10,543 nucleotides of DNA from CAYGVT01 sp964353355 (GTDB lineage: Archaea; Thermoplasmatota; DTKX01; GCA-020343715), in the NCBI GenBank assembly GCA_964353355.1, contig CAYGVT010000107.1:1-10543 (forward strand), written 5' to 3'. Every line of letters starts with the position of its first letter. Positions within the stretch are counted from its first letter, which is position 1. This document shows positions 7,032-10,543 of the stretch, one piece after another. Position numbers and translations under genes: made by a program. The notes beneath the pieces were generated by a model. That model had not been told where the DNA came from, searched no databases, and saw only the letters and a list, made by a program, of their open reading frames with translations.

Positions 7032-7376
7032 CTATGTTCTGCCATTCTCCTTAAGCGCCCGTACTACGGTCCTTTCGAGCTTGGGGATTTCTCTTTTCAG
7101 GATATCCCAGACGACGTCCCAATCTATGCCGAAGCAGTGGTGGATCAGCTTGTCACGCAGTCCGGCGACGCTCCTCCAATGTATCTCGGGGTGAATCTGC
7201 TTGAAATCATCAGAGAGGTTCTTGACAGCCTCTCCCACGACCTCCAGGCTCCTAGCGATGGCCCTCTGACGGACAGGGTCCTTCCTTAGGCTGGATTTTC
7301 GGAGCCCTTTGGAGACGGACATGAGGAAGTGGACCTCATCCAGGACGTGCTTTAGGTACACGGTGTCCCTACTCAC
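7032..7376 (-). CDS. hepT: HEPN-domain protein, HepT-like (DUF86)
   Basis: A 114-residue all-helical protein of normal HepT/DUF86 length, the putative RNase toxin of a MNT-HEPN pair. Recognition rests on the overall pattern and the motif region LRDKLIHHCFGIDWDVVWDIL (residues 73-93), which matches the RX4HXY region typical of the family (Arg74, His79). The tyrosine position is Cys81 (TGC), so the residue modified by the partner enzyme in characterised systems is missing. The GTG start at 7376 overlaps the end of the nucleotidyltransferase gene by 8 bp, so translation is probably coupled. Family knowledge: HEPN toxins cleave RNA and are silenced when MntA attaches AMP units to the motif tyrosine. 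The Arg and His of the ribonuclease site are present, so the protein may still cut RNA; how it would be controlled is open. Confidence 0.8.
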   Translation of the reverse strand: MSRDTVYLKHVLDEVHFLMSVSKGLRKSSLRKDPVRQRAIARSLEVVGEAVKNLSDDFKQIHPEIHWRSVAGLRDKLIHHCFGIDWDVVWDILKREIPKLERTVVRALKENGRT

Positions 7377-7650
7377 ACCACACGACCTCCTTCTTGACCA
7401 TTGGTGCGATATAGGGGCTGAGAGCCTTGACGGTGACCAGGTCCACCGGTCGTCCTAGGAGTTCCTCGAGGTAGAACACGAGGCCCATGAAGTGCTTGAA
7501 GGTGGGCTCCCTGAACTCCACGAGGACGTCGATATCGCTTGCCTCCCTCCCCTCGCCCCGGGCATACGAGCCGAAGACGCCTATCCTCTTGACCCCGAAA
7601 CGCCTGTGGATGGCCTTCCTGTTGTCTTTGATGATGCTGATGACATCCAT
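7369..7650 (-). CDS. mntA: MNT-domain nucleotidyltransferase, MntA-like antitoxin
   Basis: A 93-residue minimal nucleotidyltransferase. The signature GSX10DXD is complete: Gly-Ser in FGSYARGEGREASDIDVLVE, then Asp-x-Asp, with the third acidic residue in PVDLVT. The domain ends with the usual strand and helix (KALSPYIAPMVKKEVV). I start at the ATG at 7650 (MDVISIIKDNRKAI), the usual length for the family, although the frame is open to 7779. AAAGGT lies about 12 bases upstream. It precedes and overlaps the HEPN gene by 8 bp, the standard antitoxin-first order. Family role: transfer of AMP from ATP to the partner HEPN toxin. Its catalytic residues look intact even though the expected target tyrosine in the partner is absent. 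Confidence 0.83.
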   Translation of the reverse strand: MDVISIIKDNRKAIHRRFGVKRIGVFGSYARGEGREASDIDVLVEFREPTFKHFMGLVFYLEELLGRPVDLVTVKALSPYIAPMVKKEVVWCE

Positions 7651-7700
7651 GGTATCGACCGTACCTTTCACATCCCGTGGTGGAACAGAGCATGTGTGGT

Positions 7701-7709
7701 GGTTATACC
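7701..7709 (-). promoter_or_regulatory. TATA box of the MNT-HEPN operon
   Basis: GGTATAACC on the minus strand. A start about 25 nt downstream (near 7680) would give a leader of about 30 nt before the ATG at 7650. This supports the 7650 start over the longer frame, which would begin upstream of the promoter. Confidence 0.5.
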
Positions 7710-7805
7710 CCCGCCCTTCGCAGATGATATCGTTGTCGTTCTCGCGTCCAGGTTCGACGATGGCGTGAGAGGAGGACATGTCCTGAATGACCGGTCAATC
7801 GGAGC

Positions 7806-7914
7806 GCGAGCGCCCGCTCTCGCCGCCACCGGCTCCCCTTCACACCCGCCCGCGGCGGTTCCGTTCGACCCGGTGGCATACGGGCTCGTCACATCCCTTG
7901 ACGGCCCCGGCGCG
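7806..7914 (-). ncRNA. Candidate structured RNA, copy 1 (four hairpins)
   Basis: A 109-bp block almost identical to 10180-10289, with sharp loss of similarity on both sides. Read on the minus strand it folds into four stems: I, 7882-7891 with 7899-7907 (9 bp, one bulge); II, 7825-7832 with 7870-7877 (8 bp, GCCACCGG/CCGGTGGC); III, nested in II, 7846-7850 with 7854-7858; IV, 7806-7810 with 7819-7823. The few differences from copy 2 fall in loops, a linker and one closing pair. One is a single-base length change in loop III, which argues against a conserved protein frame. A short palindrome, TGACCGGTCA (7788-7797), follows the 3' end. A TATA-like box at 7942-7948 fits transcription from about 7920. 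I do not recognise the family; it is not tRNA or 5S rRNA by eye. Alternatives are a mobile repeat or a plus-strand leader element. Confidence 0.55.
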
Positions 7915-7941
7915 ACGCTCGCCTGGGAGCGGTTCTGTGGG

Positions 7942-7948
7942 TATTTAA
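7942..7948 (-). promoter_or_regulatory. TATA-like box upstream of structured element copy 1
   Basis: TTAAATA on the minus strand in an otherwise GC-rich stretch, centred about 31 bp before the first base of the element. The equivalent box of copy 2 is about 28 bp before its element. That spacing would place the transcript start a few bases ahead of the conserved block. Confidence 0.45.
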
Positions 7949-8012
7949 GTGTGACCGTTGGTGTTCCATCTCGGAATAATCAGCCCGACCCGGTTGCCCG
8001 CCGCGGCTCGAG

Positions 8013-8024
8013 AAACCATATGAG
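8013..8024 (+). promoter_or_regulatory. Promoter-like motif of the truncated phosphatidyltransferase copy
   Basis: AAACCATATGAG, matching AAACTATATGAG at 10386-10397. Each is centred about 87-89 bp before the start codon of the same gene type. A 7-bp hairpin in the predicted leader (8069-8075 with 8080-8086) is present only in this copy. Probably a TATA box with a leader of about 60 nt. Confidence 0.45.
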
Positions 8025-8107
8025 CGGACGAACGCGCTGGTCCGCCGACGGTGGTATCGCCCCGCCATCCCCGCCAGGGGGCGGGGCGCGGGCGAGGGGA
8101 GCGCTCC

Positions 8108-8185
8108 ATGGGCCTCAGAGGCGGCATCGGGAAGGTGGGCGTGGCGGACGCCCTCACGATGGGGAACGGCGCTTGCGGCCTCGCC
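8108..8185 (+). pseudogene. 5' fragment of CDP-alcohol phosphatidyltransferase-like gene
   Basis: Twenty-six codons, MGLRGGIGKVGVADALTMGN then GACGLA, match the start of the gene at 10479 (MGLLGSIGKLGVADALTIGN). The LADALTxGNGxxG pattern is the usual N-terminal segment of CDP-alcohol phosphatidyltransferases, which build polar lipid headgroups. None of the catalytic aspartate motif remains. At about 8171-8185 the sequence passes into the interior of a flavodoxin gene on the opposite strand. The open frame continues to 8943 only as antisense of flavodoxin, so no functional product is expected. The promoter-like motif and start region upstream are retained. Confidence 0.65.
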
Positions 8186-8464
8186 GGAGATGCGCGCGGA
8201 CCTCCCCTCCGACCTGGTGTCGAAGAACGCGACCGGGAGGCCCTGGACGGGCGGCAGCCTGTCGATGAACGCCAGGACCGAGGGCATGGGCCTGCCCCCG
8301 TGCGTCGGGGCGCCCACGATGAGCAGGTCGAGGCCCTCGAGCGCGGCCGCGGTCGCGTCGGGCGCCCTCATGACCCTCGCGTCGCCGGCCAGGGCGGCAC
8401 CGATGGCCCTCGCGAGGGCCTCGGTGTTGCCGTGCATCGAGTCGTAGACGACGAGTATCCTCAT
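8171..8464 (-). pseudogene. 3'-truncated flavodoxin
   Basis: The first 98 codons (MRILVVYDSMHGNTEALARA to RISGEAAS) are flavodoxin, with both FMN loops, about 95% identical in DNA to the pseudogene at 6728-6917 over the first 190 bp. At about 8171 the flavodoxin homology stops. The open frame continues to 7889 through the antisense of the phosphatidyltransferase fragment and its leader, giving a 191-residue chimera with a meaningless Pro/Arg-rich tail. The start is good: GGAGG is nine bases before the ATG at 8464. The last third of the flavodoxin fold (the final strand and helix seen in the copy at 268-711) is missing, so I call it a pseudogene, although a transcript and fusion protein could be made. 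Confidence 0.78.
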
Positions 8465-8507
8465 CTTGATGCCTCCTGGTCCTTTCCAGACGTCGGCGGC
8501 AGGCCAA

Positions 8508-8521
8508 CATCATCCCGCATA
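8508..8521 (-). promoter_or_regulatory. Second copy of the flavodoxin upstream motif
   Basis: CATCATCCCGCATA on the plus strand, identical to 755-768 and at the same distance (43 bp) from the start codon. Beyond it the flank to the ATPase stop (8674) shows nothing I can identify. Confidence 0.4.
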
Positions 8522-8673
8522 ATGCCCCTTGTATGGCTCTCTTCGCACGAGGGATGGTCAGGAATCCACAGGACGGATAGCATGCGGGAAAGCGCCCCGT
8601 GGTCGGTCCGCCCCCCCCACGGCGATGCCCTTCATGGACGGCCCGTCGTCAGGGCCCTCGCCCCTCGCGTGAG

Positions 8674-9999
8674 TCAGATGCCGCCGAACTGGAGCCATCT
8701 CCAGAGGGGCGTGTACTCGATCCTCCGGCCCTCGACCTCGCGCGTCTCGTCCAGGTCCCAGTTCAGGATCGTCAGGTTCCGACATCCCAGCTCCTCGCTG
8801 GCGGCCAGGAGCGCCCGCAGCTCCCTCTCGACGGTCCCCTGCCCCCCCAGCGAGTGGCACACCTGCATGAGCCGGATGAACCTGCCCCCCTTCCTGAGGG
8901 CGAAGTCCACCTCGACTCTGCCGGGCGCGTCCTTCCAGTAGTACACCTCGAGGAGGGGGTCGGCGTCTTGCATCCTCCTCAGCTCGAGCAGGACGGCGTT
9001 CTCCGCCAGGCGCCCCGTGTCCTCCGAACCGGTCGGGAAGAGCCCTGCGTAGCCGTTGTCGGCGATGTACACCTTGGGGATGGACGTCTCCCTCGTCCTC
9101 GGGGATGCTGCCCATCTGCGGAGGAGGAATATCGCCACCGCGTCCTCGATGTAGCCGATGTACTCGTACGCGGTCTTCTTGCTGACGGCGAACCCGCGCG
9201 ACTTCGCGGCGTTGTATATCTTGTTCGCGCTCATCTCCCGTGCGAAGCCGGAGAAGAGCTGTCCAAGCAGGAACTTGATGAAGGAGAGGTTCTCGATGCT
9301 GTACCTCTCCACGATGTCGCGGTATATGATGAGCCTGTGATACTCCGCCAGCGTCCTCATCCGGATGCCATCGTCCGGTGCCTCGACCACCTCTGGGAAC
9401 CCGCCGATGCGGAGGTACTCGGAGAGCGCGGATTTGGTCCTGGCCTCCTCGGCGGTGCTGGGATGAGGCCCGCCCGTCCCGACGTGTCGGGCCGCCAGGA
9501 ACTCCCTGAACGAGTAGGGCAGCAGCAGGAACGGCAGCGTCCTGCCGCGCAGCGTCGTGGCTATCTCGCGGCTTAGCAGCTTGGCCGAGGAGCCAGTGAC
9601 GTAGAGGCGGAGACCGCCCTTGTCATGGAGGCTGCGGACGGCCCTCTCCCAGCCTACCATGGCCTGAGGTTCGTCGAGGAACACCCGCAACCCGTGGTCG
9701 GAGGCATCGGGGTAGAGCTCGTGGTGCAGCTTCAGGACGTCCTCCAGGTCCGAGAATGCCAGGTCCGAGAGGCGCAGGTCCTCGAAGTTCAGGTAGAGCA
9801 GGTCCTCCTTCTTCGTGCCATCGGCCATCGCGCGCCGGATGAGCTGGTAGAGATAGTAGCTCTTGCCAGCCCTCCTGGGCCCGTAGACCGTGAGGACCTT
9901 CTTCGTCATTGGCAGCCGGAGCTCCCTCTCGACGGCGTCCGGGAGGGGCCAATCCTGGAAATCGCGGAGGTACCGCGTGACCTTGTTCCTGTCGAACAT
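8674..9999 (-). CDS. AAA-family ATPase with DUF4143 domain
   Basis: A 441-residue protein of typical length for this family. The N-terminal ATPase has Walker A GPRRAGKS (residues 40-47), Walker B LRVFLDEPQ (104-112), sensor-like YVTGSSAKLL (133-142) and the family's PYSFREFL (161-168). The C-terminal DUF4143 region (about 225-395) includes IIYRDIVERY, an Asn-Lys-Ile-Tyr segment of winged-helix type, and ENAVLLELRR (333-342), then VYYWKDAPGRVEVDFALRKG (352-371), which resembles a degenerate PD-(D/E)xK fold. The expected Glu-x-Lys is replaced by LMQVCHSL, as often seen in archaeal members. Role unknown: such ATPases are widespread, sparsely characterised and often found in mobile or defence-type neighbourhoods. 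The ATG at 9999 is about 26 bp from the centre of its TATA box, so the mRNA is probably leaderless. The gene stands alone. Confidence 0.82.
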   Translation of the reverse strand: MFDRNKVTRYLRDFQDWPLPDAVERELRLPMTKKVLTVYGPRRAGKSYYLYQLIRRAMADGTKKEDLLYLNFEDLRLSDLAFSDLEDVLKLHHELYPDASDHGLRVFLDEPQAMVGWERAVRSLHDKGGLRLYVTGSSAKLLSREIATTLRGRTLPFLLLPYSFREFLAARHVGTGGPHPSTAEEARTKSALSEYLRIGGFPEVVEAPDDGIRMRTLAEYHRLIIYRDIVERYSIENLSFIKFLLGQLFSGFAREMSANKIYNAAKSRGFAVSKKTAYEYIGYIEDAVAIFLLRRWAASPRTRETSIPKVYIADNGYAGLFPTGSEDTGRLAENAVLLELRRMQDADPLLEVYYWKDAPGRVEVDFALRKGGRFIRLMQVCHSLGGQGTVERELRALLAASEELGCRNLTILNWDLDETREVEGRRIEYTPLWRWLQFGGI

Positions 10000-10000
10000 A

Positions 10001-10049
10001 GTTTCCTAATGGGGGAAATAATATATAATTATTTCCCCCTCGGGGAAAC
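10001..10049. promoter_or_regulatory. 49-bp palindrome enclosing the TATA box of the ATPase gene
   Basis: A perfect 12-bp inverted repeat, GGGGGAAATAAT (10011-10022) with ATTATTTCCCCC (10028-10039), surrounds a 5-bp AT spacer. An outer pair, GTTTCC (10001-10006) with GGAAAC (10044-10049), has the same centre, 10025. The whole amounts to four GGGGAAA-type half sites. The AT-rich middle on the minus strand reads AATTATATATTATT, a fitting archaeal TATA box 26 bp from the ATG. The arrangement looks like an operator for a dimeric or tetrameric repressor that would block TATA-binding protein, possibly autoregulation; the regulator is unknown. Confidence 0.7.
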
Positions 10050-10179
10050 TTTTTGAGAAACCAGAGTGCTGGCTGCAGGCAATTGCTGATAGGATCGGGG
10101 ATATCGCCATTGCATCCCGGTAACAGGCCCTGCACGAGCGTGGGAAGAATCGCTGATTGGGTCAGGAGGCCAATCTCCC

Positions 10180-10289
10180 GCGAGCGCCCGGTCTCGCCGC
10201 CACCGGCTCCCCTTCACACCCGCCGCCGGGCGGTTCCGTTCGACCCGGTGGCGTACGGGCTCGTCCCATCCCTTGACGGCCCCGGCGCG
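10180..10289 (-). ncRNA. Candidate structured RNA, copy 2
   Basis: Second copy of the element at 7806-7914, one base longer. Stems: I, 10257-10265 with 10275-10282 (one closing pair lost); II, 10199-10206 with 10245-10252 (8 bp, perfect); III, 10220-10224 with 10229-10233, loop GCCG instead of CGC; IV, 10180-10184 with 10193-10197. Just beyond the minus-strand 3' end, GATTGG/CCAATC (10155-10160 with 10170-10175) forms another hairpin, unlike that of copy 1. A TATA-like box lies at 10315-10320. It is placed divergently to the phosphatidyltransferase gene that follows, as copy 1 is to its fragment. Family unknown. Confidence 0.55.
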
Positions 10290-10314
10290 TGCCCGTCCAG
10301 CAGCGGGGATGTGG

Positions 10315-10320
10315 ATTTAT
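10315..10320 (-). promoter_or_regulatory. TATA-like box upstream of structured element copy 2
   Basis: ATAAAT on the minus strand, centred about 28 bp before the first base of the element (10289). It sits in flank that is poorly conserved apart from this box, as in copy 1. Confidence 0.4.
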
Positions 10321-10385
10321 GTACATTGCCATGACCGTCTCAGGTGGGGATGTTCTGGACGCTGGGCCGCGCGTCCCGGGCGGAC

Positions 10386-10397
10386 AAACTATATGAG
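10386..10397 (+). promoter_or_regulatory. Promoter-like motif of the phosphatidyltransferase gene
   Basis: AAACTATATGAG, the counterpart of 8013-8024, centred about 87 bp before the ATG at 10479. It has the AT core of a TATA box within GC-rich DNA. Confidence 0.45.
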
Positions 10398-10478
10398 GGC
10401 GCGAACCCGCTCGCTGCGACTGCGGACCGGTGCGGCTCGGGCGGCCGGGACGCGGTTTCATCTCTCAGAGGTCGGGGC

Positions 10479-10543
10479 ATGGGCCTGCTCGGGAGCATCG
10501 GCAAGCTGGGCGTGGCGGACGCCCTCACCATCGGCAACGGCCT
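10479..10543 (+). CDS. CDP-alcohol phosphatidyltransferase-like protein, 5' end only
   Basis: The first 21 codons (MGLLGSIGKLGVADALTIGN, then G) before the window ends. Members of the CDP-alcohol phosphatidyltransferase family (in archaea, archaetidylserine or archaetidylinositol-phosphate synthase types) begin with a short amphipathic segment and then a Leu-Thr-x-Gly-Asn at the first membrane helix, as here. The catalytic DGx2ARx8Gx3Dx3D motif would lie beyond the window, so the call rests on the N-terminus and on its repetition at 8108. GAGGT is six bases before the ATG. The gene is preceded by its promoter-like motif and by the structured element on the opposite strand. Confidence 0.55.
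   Translation, partial: MGLLGSIGKLGVADALTIGNG

Noticed and set aside
7860..7876. TTCGA-containing segment resembling a tRNA T-loop
   Set aside because: The flanking five bases do not pair as a T-stem, and there is no acceptor, D or anticodon arm around it.
7853..7914. Shared peptide AVPFDPVAYGLV in plus-strand frames of both repeat copies
   Set aside because: The frame upstream differs between copies because of a one-base indel in loop III, and neither frame has a plausible start or domain. Nucleotide-level conservation explains the match.
8051..8941. 296-codon plus-strand open frame containing the phosphatidyltransferase start
   Set aside because: Only the 26 codons from 8108 are homologous to a real gene. 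The rest is antisense of flavodoxin and of the ATPase 3' end.
10011..10039. Palindrome as an intrinsic terminator
   Set aside because: It sits directly before a start codon, holds a TATA box at its centre, and no upstream gene ends there. An operator reading fits better.

Overview
The window looks like a high-GC archaeal chromosome segment, probably a Thermoplasmatota relative (lineage is inference). The pointers are archaeal-style TATA boxes about 25-30 nt upstream of predicted transcript starts, one apparently leaderless gene, a DUF5678-type small protein beside a retropepsin-like protease, and a huge surface protein with SBBP and Asn-Asp-Pro-Pro modules. Almost every gene is on the minus strand. 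Coding density is broken by several decayed genes and by repeated intergenic DNA, so this is an accessory, rearranged region rather than a housekeeping operon.

Left part (1-1680): a degenerate structured element (about 148-198), an intact flavodoxin (268-711), then a two-gene minus-strand unit of DUF5678-like protein (1316-1534) and retropepsin-like aspartyl protease (844-1311) with a clear TATA box and Shine-Dalgarno. Behind its promoter lies a 26-codon flavodoxin stub (1599-1679). A 12-bp tandem repeat (1755-1826) separates this from the next gene.

Centre (1873-7650): a 1512-residue secreted, membrane-anchored protein (seven SBBP repeats, about six Ig/cadherin-like modules, one membrane helix, a cytoplasmic tail ending in a SHOCT-like segment). 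It is preceded by a flavodoxin pseudogene carrying a 10-bp tandem duplication and a second frameshift. Next comes a MntA/HepT-type nucleotidyltransferase-HEPN pair in which the tyrosine of the HEPN RX4HXY motif is cysteine.

Right part (7800-10543): a nearly identical 109/110-bp element occurs at 7806-7914 and 10180-10289. On the minus strand each copy folds into the same four-hairpin structure, and each has a TATA-like box about 28-31 bp upstream. In both places it sits before the promoter and start of a plus-strand gene that looks like a CDP-alcohol phosphatidyltransferase. The right copy runs off the window. The middle copy is cut after about 26 codons and joined tail-to-tail to a truncated flavodoxin. 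Between them is a DUF4143-type AAA ATPase (8674-9999) whose TATA box is at the centre of a 49-bp palindrome.

My reading is that a unit [structured RNA - phosphatidyltransferase - flavodoxin] has been duplicated and has decayed, while the RNA element stayed far better conserved than the protein-coding start next to it. That element is the best candidate here for something undescribed. All homology statements rest on recognising motifs by eye; no database search was run.
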